DNA of 64,000 nt from the NCBI GenBank assembly GCA_015956445.1, contig WIUZ02000009.1:434001-498000 (forward strand), in the 5' to 3' direction. Origin of the DNA: Thelephora terrestris. Taxonomy: Eukaryota; Basidiomycota; Agaricomycetes; Thelephorales; Thelephoraceae. Made by a program: the position numbers and the translations under genes. This document shows positions 22,915-35,129 of this stretch, one piece after another (position 1 is the stretch's first letter; each line of letters begins with the position of its first letter). The notes beneath the pieces were generated by a model, which was not told the origin of the DNA, made no database searches, and saw only the letters and a program-made list of their open reading frames with translations.

Positions 22915-24666
22915 ATGCCCATGATCTCCGATCGAGTCTTCCGTGCTGAGAACAGCACCGCTACCATCGAGTCTGCGGACCCGCGCTCCGTGCAGAACAA
23001 GAGTTACTTCCTTCCGAACGCCAACATGGCGTACCCCAGTTATCGCGAGGTGCGACGTCACGTGTCGCCGTTTGCTGGCAACAACTGACATCGCATCGTA
23101 GATCTTCGCGGTTGCCGACAAGGTGGATGCTCGACAACTGGAGGCCACGATCGCCAGGCCTCCCCACTACTTGACCATAGATGACGAGTTGTGGTATCAC
23201 AACTTGATTGACCACAAGTTGCAGGAGTCTATGCGCGGGGTCACGTTCGACACCGAGTTGTGTATGCCATGGGAGACTCCGGTGGCGTCATCGTTGTGGG
23301 GTCTTCTGAAGATGGGGATCTACGATCTGGGGAATGGAGAAGGAAGATGGCCTGGAGCGACTCGCTCCCAACACTATACAGCAGCCGTCGGTCACCGCCT
23401 TTGGTTCCTATTGAGGACGGAACAGAAAGCGGTGAGTCGGTCTGTGCATCCCGCTTGTGGGATGACACTGATTGACTTCTTAGAATGAGCGGCTGAAGCG
23501 TGAGGTGAAGGAGGCGAAGGACGACGCCCGTAGGATGTACTCGGAGGCGTTGGACATGAAGAAAACGCTCCTCCTTATGAACGACACTCTTCGGGTGACG
23601 TTTGAGAGCGAGATGCTGGCAATGCGCGAGGAACACAACCGGTTGGTTGAGTCCTTGAAGGAACGGGACGACACCATCCAACGAGACCTGATCGAGGTCG
23701 ACCGACGGCTCAACCGTCATAGAAGGGCTCTGAATGAGCTCGACACCAAGGTCGGTGCGACTTCTCCTGGTCTTTACCCAAGAGAGCTCACGCCACTTCT
23801 AGGTTGACACGTTGGACGACGCCTTGCCATTGCTGGGTGCTCGGGTCGAGTCCATGAGCGAGCGGTTGTGCCATTGCCGCACTCGTTCGGTGGCTGCGGT
23901 TCGCAACGAGTCCGGAGACGAGTCGATTCCTGATCGGATGGCTTCTCCCATAGGTGGGATGTCGGTTGACATATTTGGCTTGTCCACTGACATCCCTTCT
24001 TAGCTTCCGATGGGTCGTACCGCACACCTGCGCATACTGATGGCGGGGAGGAGGTCGTTCGCAAGACGTCCGAGGAGACGGCGGTTAACCCGGTCAGCAG
24101 TTCTCCGGAGTTGGAGTATGCGGGGGAGAACGAGGTAGCCGTTCCGGTTCCGCCTCCATCGATCTCTCCGGTGCGTGGGCAGCGTTCCATCCGTGCTCGT
24201 CGGTGGGTTCCTTATCGTGGGGCGCTTCGTCCAGCGCACCGCATGCGTCCCAGCAATCCCAACATTGTCCGCCAGGGTGGAGACATTGAGTCCACCGTCC
24301 TATTCCGATGCGACGATGCTACAGTGTCGCGTGGATCGCGGCGAGCTGATTCCAGTGGAGTCCGTCGACGTGAACGGCTTAACCGACCTTACGCTCTTGT
24401 CAGTCCAGCGTGCAGCGGAGGCCGTTCGCCTGGTGGCTCAACTGACCGAGAGAGTGGAGGGTTGGTCAGTCCAGAGGACTCTGGATCAGACTATGGTCGA
24501 TTCAGCGAGGAACCGCCTTCGCGCCGAGGTTCAGCTGGCCGTAGCTCATCGTCTGGAGGAAGCTCGGGTCGTCGAGATGGTCGATGAGGAAGTCGACGAG
24601 AGTGCCTCGGAGGGGATGGAGGAGGAGGTTGCCAGTGCTGAGGAGTACTGGCAGACTAGGTCTTGA
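22915..24666 (+). CDS. D protein: coiled-coil protein of unknown function, 493 aa
   Basis: Exons 22915-23049, 23102-23431, 23484-23750, 23803-23953, 24004-24170 and 24235-24666 join in phase with GT-AG introns of 50-64 nt and give 493 aa. The second ATG at 22921 is also possible. Exon 2 has LTIDDELWYHNLIDHKL; exon 3 is a charged helix typical of a coiled coil (ERLKREVKEAKDDARRM, MREEHNRLVESLKERDDTIQ); exon 4 has a Cys pair (LCHCRTR); the C-terminus is a Glu-rich helix ending EEYWQTRS. It is a paralogue of the C protein (same order DDELW, ERLxREVKEAK, CxC, and same last intron). No catalytic motif is seen. Function unknown; an RNA- or DNA-packaging or regulatory role would be guesswork. Confidence 0.75.
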
Positions 24667-24683
24667 CGACTAGGGTTTGTACA

Positions 24684-25184
24684 CACTGGGGGCAGGGGCA
24701 CCTGGAATTGGTGATTACATCTTGATTATATGGTGAGTTCATGTGCACTTTTCAATAATTGTAATTGCTGATTCCAGGTTGATTACATTTCAAATGTTAC
24801 CTTGTCATGTAATCTAGCCAATGTCCACCAATTCCATTTGAAATGTTCTCAAAAAATGTTACTGGGATGTTTTTTACCTGTCGGCAAAAATGATACTGCA
24901 ATGTAGTCAACATGTTCTTCAATCGTCTGAGATGTAATCTAAATGCGCTCAAAAACATGAGATGTTTTTACAATGTACCCACTGGGCACATTCAGGAAAC
25001 ATTGCTTGGGAACATTTTGAGAAAATATAAAATGGAGTTGGTGGCAACAGTTGAATTACATGTCAAGGTAACATTTGAAATGTAATTAACCTGGAATTGG
25101 CATTTACAATTATTGAAAAGTGCACATGAACTCATCATGTAATCAAGATGTAATCACCGATTTCAGGCGCCCATGCCCCCAGTG
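24684..25184. mobile_element. CACTG element, subfamily c (3-bp TSD ACA)
   Basis: 501 bp with CACTGGGGGCA and TGCCCCCAGTG ends and inverted halves. ACA flanks it at 24681-24683 and 25185-25187. The same position in D#2 (34505-34530) is uninterrupted (GGGTTTGTGCGCCTTAG) and acts as an empty site, confirming the 3-bp duplication. It lies 17 bp beyond the stop codon of the D gene. Confidence 0.95.
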
Positions 25185-25425
25185 ACACCTTGGTCCTCGT
25201 TCATAGAGTCCGGGCGGATTCAACTCTGTCGGTTTGGTAGTCCTGTGTCTTCGCTGCGCGCCGTGTGTAATATCATCAGTGTCCTTGTCTGTGTTCCTTG
25301 ATGACGTGTGAGTCGTGATACGGAAATGATAAAAATAAGAAAGGGGTATAGGTAAGGAAAGTGGGCGAAAGTTGGGTGTAAAAATGGTTCAAAAAGGGAA
25401 TAAAATTCAGCACGCTGACACTTTG

Positions 25426-25986
25426 TTGGGGTCTTCCCACCAATGCCGAGAATAACCCAGTTCTTTGGGCGGAAATCATGGGATTGATTCAAACCAATCA
25501 CGAAACAGTCTCTAAAAGCATTTTTAAATAGATTATAGCTAGCATCAAGTCCAAAATACACGTCACTGAGATTGCATCCACACTGACGTCGTCCGTTGAC
25601 AGGTTCAAGCCTGATGGGCCATTCCTCATTCGCATTGCAGTTCTTGTGGGTGCTTTGGTTGCTGTTTCGGCCGTCTCTCAAATATCATTTGTTACAGTGA
25701 ACCGTCTGCATGAGAGATAGCAGTAGCGCATACTGGTGTCTCGTTGCAAAGGAACTGGAAGACATCTGGAGCTGCGAGAACCCCAATCAGTGAGCGTGTT
25801 TTTCATTTGGTGACATTTGCACATGATGATAGCTGGGCCTACAGAGTGCTTGCAGAATACTTTCTCAACGACCAAGCTACATACCCCCAGCCCGGCGCAA
25901 TGCCCATCAATGTGAACTTTACTCCAACAGCATCGAAGAGCTTGATCGTACAAGCTGCCAGGCGATTAATGGGCTCTCGTGTTTAA
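25426..25986 (+). pseudogene. Unknown gene, 3' part, beyond D#1
   Basis: The plus strand shows a block AENNPVLWAEIMGLIQTNHE at 25443-25500, a hydrophobic block FLIRIAVLVGALVAVSAVS at about 25620-25680, and a final block with FHLVTFAHDDSWAYRVLAEY ending at a stop near 25986. These lie in more than one frame, so the copy is decayed or has introns I cannot place. It continues the gene at 21327. Family not recognised. Confidence 0.35.
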
Positions 25987-26660
25987 TTTCTACATATACT
26001 CTGTAGTATGTATATATATTTTATAATAAGAAACATATCTAGCCATTCCGGCGAGGACCAGAGCGATGAAACGGGGTGTGCCGTGGGTGCCACAATATGC
26101 GGCCGTCGGCACTCACCAGCTGGAATCCAGGGGCTCGTCAGGCTGGGTCCCAGCTTGAGGTGGAAGCCAGATGGAATTGATTCTCTTAATCAGCCGTGTT
26201 TCAGCTGGACAGAAAAACGGATCCACCCCTTGCTGATCTGTCGACCTGGTCCCGATTCCCACCCGGGATCCAGTGATCATGGAACTCATGGTGTACGTTC
26301 AACTTGTGGCGGAAAGTTGATCGATCACAGATTTGGCCATTTGCGGCAACCCGCGAGAGCCTGCATCAGCAAAACAGTATTTTTCGTGAAGTAGAAAAGT
26401 TGAATAAGGCTCAAAAAGTGGCCACAAGAGCAAAAAAATTAAGCCAAAAGACACTTATGGGCGCCTATTACCAGAAGACCAGTTTGGGCGCTTAATGGAT
26501 CCAAAGATCCAAAGTGATCAAAAGGGCCGACAGGTCCAAGTGCTTTTAAAAAAATAATGGGTCCAAGCTCTCATTGACAACCGGCTTTGGGTTCTGTGAG
26601 GGCCACATCATCATCTCGGGAAAAAAAACAAGTATTGGATTTCACATGGTGGCTATGACA
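25987..26660. other. No gene seen
   Basis: Mixed-composition DNA between two decayed genes. It would include the 3' side of the minus-strand CxC-type gene, but no conserved block could be read. Confidence 0.4.
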
Positions 26661-27260
26661 TTACAAATCATTCAGGAAGTAGTAGAGATCCTTATCGAAA
26701 AACTGGTTTGAGTAAAACTCCATGCTAAATTCCACACTATTATGAGACCTCAGAGGGTATAACGCAGGAACTCCCATGGGCATGGCCGAGTTGGAAAGTG
26801 GCACCGAGGTCTCAAAGTGATATTCCTGCAAAGTGGGTTCCAGTCCAAATCTAAGAGAAGTATCAGCGCCCATGCAAGGTTTCAGTGATACTCCTAGATT
26901 ACCTGTGGGCAATGGAATGGTTCGTGGCGGTGGAACAAGAGAAGAGATCCTCGAAAAAAAAAAGGGAATGCAAAACAGTTAGTACAACGGAGGGTGGCTT
27001 GAGGCATGGCACAGCTGGCACATTCTGGGAGACACGTCAGCTGAGCAGAACACTACAAGCAGGCATATTCATCCATAAATTCATCTTGATATTGAAGCCA
27101 GTCTTCCAGCAATGTCTGTTAGTTGAATTAGAATGTAGGAGGAAGGGGGAAGAGACGAGCGAGTATGAGGGGGCACTTACGCTGACGGAACGACTTGTGC
27201 CCTTCCTTTCATTTTTTGTTGCTTTCTCCAAGAGTTCCTCATCGACATTGGAGCACAGGG
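26661..27260 (-). pseudogene. CxC/KDZ-type transposon gene, middle part
   Basis: Read on the minus strand from the TF2 insertion point: an exon with VDEELLEKATKNERKG (27260-27181), a GTAAGT-to-AACAG intron, an exon LLEDWLQYQDEFMDEY (27115-27056), then decayed sequence with a DLGATFQLGHAHG block near 26830-26770. The QYxDEFxDEY and LGATFQLGH blocks are the hallmark of the cysteine-cluster region upstream of KDZ transposases in Agaricomycetes (recalled). Stops lie between blocks and the transposase core is not present, so this is a truncated relic. Confidence 0.55.
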
Positions 27261-27609
27261 TTCAGCTATTTTTTATCCATGGGTCATGGGGCGTGCAACG
27301 TTGTACAACGGTATTGGTTCCCTATGCTGGGTTGCCCAAGGGTATAGGTTTCCCATGGGTCATGGGTTGTACAACGCTATAGATTCCCCATGGGTCATGG
27401 GTTGTACAAGAGCATGGGTTGTACAGGGGTGTTTGTTCTCCCTGGGGCATGGCACATATGCCTATTCCAGGAAGGGTTATCTTTCGTGAATCACCTAACA
27501 AGAACATCTTTGATGGATTCCCAAAATAGAAAGGTTTCCTGGGTTACATAACAAGCTGTGGACTTTGAGAGTAATCCACTGTTTGTATGCCCAATAGAAT
27601 ATCTCTATT

Positions 27610-27795
27610 TTGGGTCCTGACCCAACCTAAACCTAACCCAACCTAAACCTAAACCTAAACCTAAACCTAAACCCAAATCTGAACTTAAACTTAAACCTAA
27701 CCTGAACATAAACCTAACCTAACCTAACCTAACCTAACCTAACCTAAACTTACCTAACCTAACCTTACCTAACCTAAGCCTAAAGCTAACCTGGC
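27610..27795 (+). repeat. Telomere-like CCTAA array (TF2 left)
   Basis: Repeats of CCTAAACCTAA and CCTAACCTAA. The mirror copy lies at 35130-35280. Confidence 0.85.
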
Positions 27796-28093
27796 CTAAC
27801 ACAAAGTAGCCCAGCCAACTTAAGCTGAAGTAGTCCATCTAACCTAACACCTACCTAATATGCCCTGTTTCCACCCAACTCCATGTATGCCAGCTTAAGC
27901 TAATTTTCCCAGCTACCAACACATGAGTTGTGTCAGGGCCACTCTTCGCCCTTCAGGTACCAGTGCTGTTGGTGAGTCGCAACTCCAACCAACAAGAGTC
28001 AATGGGGCAAAGGGGGAACAACTTCCCTATATCCACCCAAAGTCTACGTGGTCCAAAACACGATGGACGAGCGTTCTCCGGTAGGTTGTCCGA

Positions 28094-29068
28094 TGACCCG
28101 CCGCCTATTTGCGCGACCTTTGAATCTAGTGCTAGTCCCCAGTCCCTACCTCCCTACCCCGCTAGCTACTGACTACGCGAGCCAACGACCCCTCGATTGG
28201 TCACAGGAGGGTCACGTCCACTTGACATCCCGATCATCGAGCCATTCCCACAATCCCTTCGACGCACGTCATCGCACGCTGTTTCTGCCTCCGTGGCCGT
28301 CCTTCCCGAACAGCACGTGATGTTGTGATCGGCCGATGTCTCCCGATCCCTTATCTTGTCGAGATGACGTGTCCCCTCCCTCGGTCCGGTTCCCTTCAAG
28401 TCTAGACACGTGTCAACTCGTTCCCTCTCGCTCGCCAATCATCTTTGACTGCTCCCGCTCTCCCACCTGGTTACGATCTTTTGATCTCGAACCTGTAGAC
28501 TTCCCCTTTCGGTTCTGTTTCTCACGATCGCTCCATCCTCTCGGTAAGTCCTGTCCCAGCCTCGTTCCGGCCTCCCGATGAACCATTTGTCTCCCTACCC
28601 TGCATCGGACTCTCGTTTATCCCCTTCTATCTACCTGTTCTTATTCTCCCACCGTTTCTCCATTTGTTCGCTACTTTTCCCATCTCTTTTGCGTAGATCA
28701 CACTGTCTTTACCTATAAATACCCTGTACTAGCTAGTTGAACGAACAAGAAACCCCCGGGGCCTCTTCACACCTCTTCTCCCTTCTGCCTGAACGACCTG
28801 ATCATCGAAAACCTCCAGCTCCTCGCTCTGACATCGATTCCACTAGCCCCATAGTTCCAATAGCCCCCTAGCCCATCATCATCGTCTAGCAGGAGTTTGC
28901 TAGTACGGAGTTCTCCCTTCTCGTCCCGACAACGTCACGACCTACCGTGGTTCCCTCTCCTCTGTCTAGCTTCTCTCCCCTTCCCGACCTCTGCACAACC
29001 GGCGACCCCTCACCCCCACTTCTGCTATTCTGGTCGTGTCCCGACTCCACCCGGATAGTAGCAGTTCA
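28094..29068 (+). mobile_element. Solo-LTR-like insert (TG...CA, 4-bp TSD CCGA)
   Basis: Compared with D#1, D#2 has 975 extra bases that begin TGACCCG and end GCAGTTCA, flanked by CCGA at 28090-28093 and 29069-29072. Inside, TATAAATACC at about 28715 is followed by a CT-rich leader, the layout of an LTR U3-R-U5. No internal retroelement region is present, so it would be a solo LTR. Confidence 0.55.
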
Positions 29069-29079
29069 CCGAATTCACA

Positions 29080-30032
29080 CACTGGGGGCAAGGGGTCAAA
29101 TACCTGGTGGGTACATGCTGAACACATTGTGATCACAGTCAACAAGTGATCGCAATGTGCCCAGTGGGGGAAATTTGAATACATTCAAAATGCGCCCGGC
29201 CATGTGAGTCCAATGTGCCCAGTAGGCACATTTTGATTGTGATCACAATGTACCCATCAATGTGATCTCAATGTGCCCACTGGGGACATTTTGATTGCGA
29301 TCACAATGTACACATCAATGTGAACTCAATGTGCCTGCTGTGCACATTTTAATTTCTTTCACAATGTTCCCATCAATGTGTTCCCAATGTACCCAGCTCA
29401 TTACATAATAGTTTCTTTCACAATGTTGTCCACAATGTGTCCAGCATGTGGCTGAGCCACTCATTCAAAATTCTTTCACAAAGTATCCAGTGATGTGTAC
29501 ATAATGTCCCCAGGGGGTTCTTTTTGAAGTAATCACAATGCAATCACAATATTGTTCAATTTCACCATGAACTTTCAAAGAAATCACTATGTGTATGGCT
29601 GTGCACATTCTAGACACATCACTGGGTAATCTTTAAAAGAATTTTGAATGAGTGGCTCAGCCACATGCTGGACACATTGTGGACAACATTGTGAAAGAAA
29701 CTATTATGTAATGAGCTGGGTACATTGGGAACACATTGATGGGAACATTGTGAAAGAAATTAAAATGTGCACAGCAGGCACATTGAGTTCACATTGATGT
29801 GTACATTGTGATCGCAATCAAAATGTCCCCAGTGGGCACATTGAGATCACATTGATGGGTACATTGTGATCACAATCAAAATGTGCCTACTGGGCACATT
29901 GGACTCACATGGCCAGGCACATTTTGAATGTATTCAAATTTCCCCCACTGGGCACATTGCGATCACTTGTTGACTGTGATCACAATGTGTTCAGCATGTA
30001 CCCACCGGGTATTTGACCCCTTGCCCCCAGTG
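29080..30032. mobile_element. CACTG element, subfamily b
   Basis: 953 bp, ends CACTGGGGGCAAGGGGTC and its complement, with inverted halves rich in CACATTGTGATCACA-type motifs. The expected 3-bp duplication is not visible (ACA left, TTT right), in keeping with loss of target DNA at the right side. A close copy lies at 51931-52813. Confidence 0.85.
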
Positions 30033-30427
30033 TTTGTAGAATGAGCATTTGAAGCGCGAGGTGAAGGAAGCGAAGGACGATGCTCGCAGGATGTACTCGG
30101 AGATGCTGGACACCAAAAAGACTCTCCTCTTGATGAACGACACGCTTCGGGTGACGTTCGAGAGTGAGATGCTGGCGATGCGGGAGGAACACAACCGACT
30201 GGTCGAGTCGTTGAAGGAACAAGACGACACCATTCAGAGAGACTGTCAGGAACATGGTATTTTTAAACTTTTTATAATACGCTCTTTCTTCGAACACTTC
30301 TTATCACTTCTTATGTTTTGAATGCTTCACACTCCTTATCCTTCACACCAATCATTCGAAACACACACACGCGCGTACTATCCGCAGCGAAGCCACAACG
30401 AGCTATACAAGTGCTATCCTAATCCCA

Positions 30428-32167
30428 TCAAAAGTCGACTCTATCTACGGCAGGCCTGAAGGTCATCAACTGTCCATCCCGGAGATCGTAGTGCTGGCCC
30501 CTCCTCGCAAGAACCTCCCCGAACATGGCGTCACCATCTTCAGCACTCAGCTGAACGACTAGTTCAAGCCGATAGGAAGAGATGCCTTCGAGCGGACCGA
30601 TCAGCCTCCCAGATGTCACCGAACTGCTGAACACCTGGTCCCACATCTCCATCACCGGGTGACTGCTCGACAGAACTGTCGACGTAGTCGGCAAGCGACC
30701 CTCCGTCTCCCTCGTCGGACCCCTGGGTGGGATCCTGAATTGCGAGTCTACGCTGGTGGCGAAGCTGGATCTCCGACTTGACTTGTCGGTAGGGACGGTT
30801 GACCCGATAGCGGAACTCTCGTCCCCTATCTCGACCAGACTGGTCACCATCCGACTCAACTGGACGCGGGTATGGGTAAGCCGATGGAGCCATGCGATGA
30901 GCAGGACGGCGTCGAGAGCGTTTGCAACGTTGCCCCTTAGTCACCGGACGTACCTCAGCGACCCTCGGAGCATCTTCAGCTCGGTCCACCTCCATGACCT
31001 CATCCTCGATCTTCACCAACTGATGGATCGGCTGCAAGACACAGCGCCCACAGTTCTCCTTGTCGGAAGCGGCCAACGTAGAAGCCGGAGCCGGAGTCGG
31101 AACGGGAACCGAGTTCTCGATCGGAGGCGTCGCATAGGACGACGGGTTAGGCGATGGGATTACCACCTCGTCGGCGTACTCCAGCTCGAACGGAACATCG
31201 GCTGTTCCCTGACCAACCAATTTGGGACCCTCCTTACAGTTGCAAGTTCTGTCCTGCAAGGACTCAACCTGTGCTGTCAACACAGCCACCACGTTCTCAA
31301 GTTCTTCGGTCTAGGAAATGTCAGCTTCCATCATTCTAAGCAAATGATGAAAGCGGCATTACCTTTTCATCCCTCCTGGCCAACGCCCCCTTGATGTTGT
31401 TATCCCTAACCTTCAACCCGGCGATCAACTCTTGATGGTTGGCGACCATTGCCTCCAACGCCTCGTTCGTCCCCTGCTGGAAGGCAGCCAAGGTCTCCTT
31501 CAATTGAAGACCCTCTGCTGACAGACGAAGGACGTCTGCCTTCGCCTCCTTCACTTCGCGCTCCAATCGTTCAACCTAGGCAGTCTGATTAGTCGAGAGT
31601 CATACTCGAATATTCAGACGGAAAACCTACCCGGCTTTCTCCCTCCCGAACGAGCGACCACAAAAGGCTAGTGGAAGCGGTAGCATGGCGGACGGCCCGA
31701 GGAACAGTAGCTCCGTGTTCCAATAGGTCCTGATCGTAGATTCCCCTTTGCAGGGTGTACCAGAGCTCCTTCTTGACTGGATGCTCCAACTCTCCGAACC
31801 TACCCCTCATCTGGAAGGCCACCTTCTCGGCGATGATCGTGCGGACCCAGAGCTCGTCATCCCAGGTCAACCCCCTCAAATGAGGCATCGTCTCCCTGAG
31901 ACGTTCGGCGTCCACTTCCGTGACGACCTCCAAGATCTAGAAGCCGTTAGTTTGACATCAAACGCCAAAAGAACGTTCCTCTACCTAGAGGAAGGCGTTA
32001 GTGCGAACACACGAAGCTCTAGGTCTCCCCCATACCTGGTCATCTGTGGCATAGGGAGTCCCAGCCGCACAGGCATAGGTCTTGCGAGCGGCGGCACGAC
32101 GGTCGATGCGAGAAATGGTGGAGATGCCGTTGGCGACCTTATAGGTATGGTTGTTGGGGAAGGACAT
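30428..32167 (-). CDS. C protein: coiled-coil protein of unknown function, 479 aa
   Basis: Exons on the minus strand: 32167-32036, 31936-31631, 31575-31363, 31310-30954 and 30859-30428, with GT-AG introns, all in phase, giving 479 aa. Start MSFPNNHTYKVANG. Exon 2 contains LTWDDELWVR; exon 3 is a coiled coil (RLEREVKEAKADVLRLS); exon 4 has CNC and CGRC cysteine pairs and a Pro/Val-rich linker (ENSVPVPTPAPAST); the last exon has SSHPVMEMWDQVFSSS and LELVVQLSAEDGDAMFGE. Without the last intron, two overlapping open frames appear; splicing explains both. A TATA-like CTATAAGAAGG lies upstream of the start (32231-32241). No known fold recognised. Confidence 0.75.
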
Positions 32168-33115
32168 GTTTTGGTAAGATGATGGGGAAGTTGTTGGTGT
32201 TGCTGATCAAGGATGGCTCCAAGAAGACGTCCTTCTTATAGCCTAGATCGGTGATCCTTCACGTGACCTACCTCGACGAACCTCATTGGTCCGGGTCACA
32301 TCAACTTCCGCCCCTGTACCATCATCGTTGGCTTACTACATCAAGCTGACACCTCGGCCCGCGGGACGGCCTTGGAAGAACTTCGTTCCGGAACGCCTAG
32401 AACGCGCGCGCACTAAAAATAGGTCTCATGACCTTGACGACCCCTTTACGAACCCCCTTTATGACCCTGATGACTCATTTATGACATCATGATAACGACC
32501 AACCCTGGACCCTGGAACACACACGTGGGCACGGGGTATCAACATTTGGACACTGTGCTTCTAATCGGATAGTAACCCTACCTGATCTAGTTGTGCTTTG
32601 GAAGCAGAGTAAGCCTGAGCCGAGAACGGCGGCCGAAGAATATAATCCCTGGTGCCACTTAGGAAGAACGATATTCCCAGGTGCTATGCCTAATCAAGAC
32701 TGGGTCTGATCAAGTGATTACGGCTGCAACTCCCAGGTTACTGCCTGTCCGTTGGTATTATACCACCTACCGACAACAAGGGATGTGTAGAGTTCCTTCG
32801 ATCTCTAGCCAATCACAGAAGCTCAGAGATGGTGCTCACCTGACCCTTGGGTGTGGTCTAGATTCAGGTACGAACTTTCATGACCCATGCCCCCTTTTTC
32901 TTTTAGGACTAGTGTTATCTTTGCCCCTATGTTTCATGCGGACTATTGTTATCTTTTTATGCAATCCTTCACACGCTAGTAAGGCCCTTTGTCCTTTATT
33001 TCCCCACGTGTCGTATTTGTTCGCTTCCCTTACTTAGCGTTCTCACACTCCTTATCTCCCTTTGTTCTGGACTTGATAAGGGTATATTAGGGTATTGATG
33101 TCATGGCCACTCCAT

Positions 33116-33126
33116 AGTATAAGTAG
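33116..33126 (+). promoter_or_regulatory. Outward TATA-like box of C#3
   Basis: AGTATAAGTAG lies 450 bp from the TGACA end and is conserved at the same distance in C#1 (44063-44073) and C#2 (about 45041-45050, reverse strand). It points away from the C gene, out of the element. Confidence 0.45.
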
Positions 33127-35129
33127 CAACTGTGGCTGTATCGTAGTACCTTAGTTTTGTTACCTCAGGAAATCCTCTGCCCTTCTCAGCCCAGTTGCAG
33201 TTAAGGACAAGTCAGAGTTTCTTGTTTGATCCAAGACATCCCCATCTGCTCTCCCTCCCGCTCTGCGCGTCAACTGCGCCTCGTAACTATAGACTCCCAG
33301 CAGTCATATTAGAACACCTCGAGCGTCCAGTCAATCAACTGGTGGAGTCATCAATCCTGTTGTAGGGATCAACCCTTGCTTGTTAAACCGAACGAAGTGC
33401 GGTTTAGGTTGGGTTTCTCTTTAGGATTTCGACCTGACTTGTAGTGACCTCGGACAACCTACCGGAAGAATAGAGACGTGATCGTTCTCTCACAAGCTAG
33501 TTGGACTAGTGAGTACTCTGCGGAGTCGGCTCAGTGGACTGGTAGTTGTTGGGGTAGAGTGGCCCTGACAGAGACTTGATCAAGGTTGACTGACGGCTCA
33601 ACCGTCATAGAAGGGCTTTGAACAAGTTGGACACCAAGGTTGGCGTGATGTTCCCCCGTAGTTATCGGAGGAAACTCATTCCACTTCTTAGGTTGACACG
33701 TTGGATGACGCCTTGCCCTTGCTGGGTGCTTGGGTCGAGTCCATGAGCGAGCAGTTGTGCCATTGCCACACTCGTTCGGTGGCCGCGGTTCGCAACAAGT
33801 CCGATGACAAGTCGATTCCGGACAGGATGGCTTCACCAGCCTCTGGCGGTTTGTACCATACACCGGCGCGTACCGATGGCGGGGAGGAGGTCGTCCGTGA
33901 GACGTCTGAGGAGACGGCGGTCAACCAAATTAGCAGTTCGCCCGAGTTGGAGTACGCGGGGGAGAATGAGGTGGCCATTCCGGTTCTGCCTCCTTCAATC
34001 TCTCCGGTACGTGGACAGCGTTCCATTCGTGCCCGTCGATGGGTTCCTTACAACGGTGCTTGTCGTCCAGCCCATTGAATGTGTCCCAGCAATTCCGACG
34101 TCGTCCAACAGGGAGGAGACATCGAATCCACCGTCCTATTCCGACGCGACGATGTTGCAGTGTCGCCTGGATCGCGGTGAGCTAATCCCCGTGGAGTCCG
34201 TGGACGTGAACGAATTAACGAGCCTTATGCTCTCGTCGGTCCTGCGTGCAGCGGAGGCCGTGAGGTTGGTGACTCAACTGACCGAGAGAGTGGAGGGCTG
34301 GTCAGCGCAGAGGACTTGGGATCAGACTATGGTCGATTCAGCGAGGAGCCACCTTCACGCCGAAGTTCAGCTGGCTGTGGCTCATCATCTGGAGGAAGCT
34401 CGAGTCGTCGAGATGGTCAACGAGGAAGTCGTTGAGAGTGCCTCAGAGGGGACGGAGGAGGAGGAGGTTGCCAGTGCTGAGGAGTACTGGCAGACTAGAT
34501 CTTGACGACTAGGGTTTGTGCGCCTTAGTCCTCGTCCATAGAGTCCGTGCGGATTCAACTCTGTCAGCTGGTCGTCTCGTGTCTTCGCCGTAGTCGTGTC
34601 GTGTAATATCATCAGCGTTGTTCCTTCCTATGACCTGTGGGTCGTGAATGAAGAAACTGATAGGAGAAAGGGGTATGGGTAAGGAAAGTGAGCGAAAGTT
34701 GGGTGTGAAAATGGTTCAAAAAGAGGGTAAAATTCAGCACTCTGACAAGTTGGCTAACAGAAACATAAAGCAAACTGTAGGCCTCCTCCCCCTCAAACAT
34801 CCTGTGCACAATCATTACTCAAGCAAACCAGGGAAAAGATCTAGTGGACCTATAATCTCAGTGGTTGAACTTGGCCGACAAGCATGCTTGCTGAGTTATT
34901 GTGATACATATGTGTGCCTGTGGGCTTGCAGATCCACTAAATTGTCAGTCTAGGTAGATTTGAGTAGTGATTGTGCAGAGCGTGGGGGGGCTGCAGTTTA
35001 CTTTATGTTTCTGTGACCCAGTTCACATTTTTGTAACTGGAACAAGGTAGCTTAGGCTGGCATACATTAGGTTAGGTTGAAATAGGGAATGTTAGGTAGG
35101 TGTTAGGTTAGATGGACTACTTCAGGTTA

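Larger units (their letters stand above)
21983..25420 (+). mobile_element. TGTCA element D#1 (5-bp TSD CTTTG)
   Basis: The left end is TGTCAGGGCCACTC and the right end is CAGCACGCTGACA. CTTTG occurs at 21978-21982 and 25421-25425. Native length is about 2.93 kb once the CACTG insert at 24684-25184 is removed. It carries one six-exon gene (22915-24666, plus strand). A TATA-like CTATATAGG lies at 22456-22464; its reverse strand points to the left end. No transposase, RT or internal direct repeat is seen. Confidence 0.9.
30244..33570 (-). mobile_element. TGTCA element C#3 (5-bp TSD GAGAC)
   Basis: It begins TGTCAGGAACATGG and ends GAGTGGCCCTGACA. GAGAC is at 30239-30243 and 33571-33575. It is 3327 bp, uninterrupted, with one intact-looking gene on the minus strand. 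The last 450 bp after AGTATAAGTAG (33116-33126) resemble an R-U5 leader facing the right end. This is the best-preserved C element in the window. Confidence 0.9.
30037..34505 (+). pseudogene. D gene remnant in D#2, split by C#3
   Basis: Coding blocks homologous to D#1 lie at 30037-30243 (coiled-coil exon) and 33576-34505 (rest of that exon, CxC region and C-terminal helix ending EEYWQTRS). C#3 is inserted in the coiled-coil exon. The copy is incomplete and non-functional. One intron present in D#1 (23954-24003) is absent here. Confidence 0.7.
27931..34747 (+). mobile_element. TGTCA element D#2 (5-bp TSD AGTTG), heavily nested
   Basis: It begins TGTCAGGGCCACTCTTCGCC and ends CAGCACTCTGACA. 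AGTTG is at 27926-27930 and 34748-34752. It is colinear with D#1 at both ends. Three insertions lie inside: a solo-LTR-like unit (28094-29068), a CACTG element (29080-30032) and C#3 (30244-33570). The D gene here is incomplete and broken. Confidence 0.9.

Noticed and set aside
24111-24587. 158-aa Ser/Arg/Gly-rich frame in D#1
   Set aside because: Not open in D#2; the alternative frame, reached by splicing 24171-24234, is open in both copies.
29080-30032. CRISPR-like array of short repeats
   Set aside because: Motifs are irregular and mirrored around a centre, as expected for a foldback, and the organism is a eukaryote.
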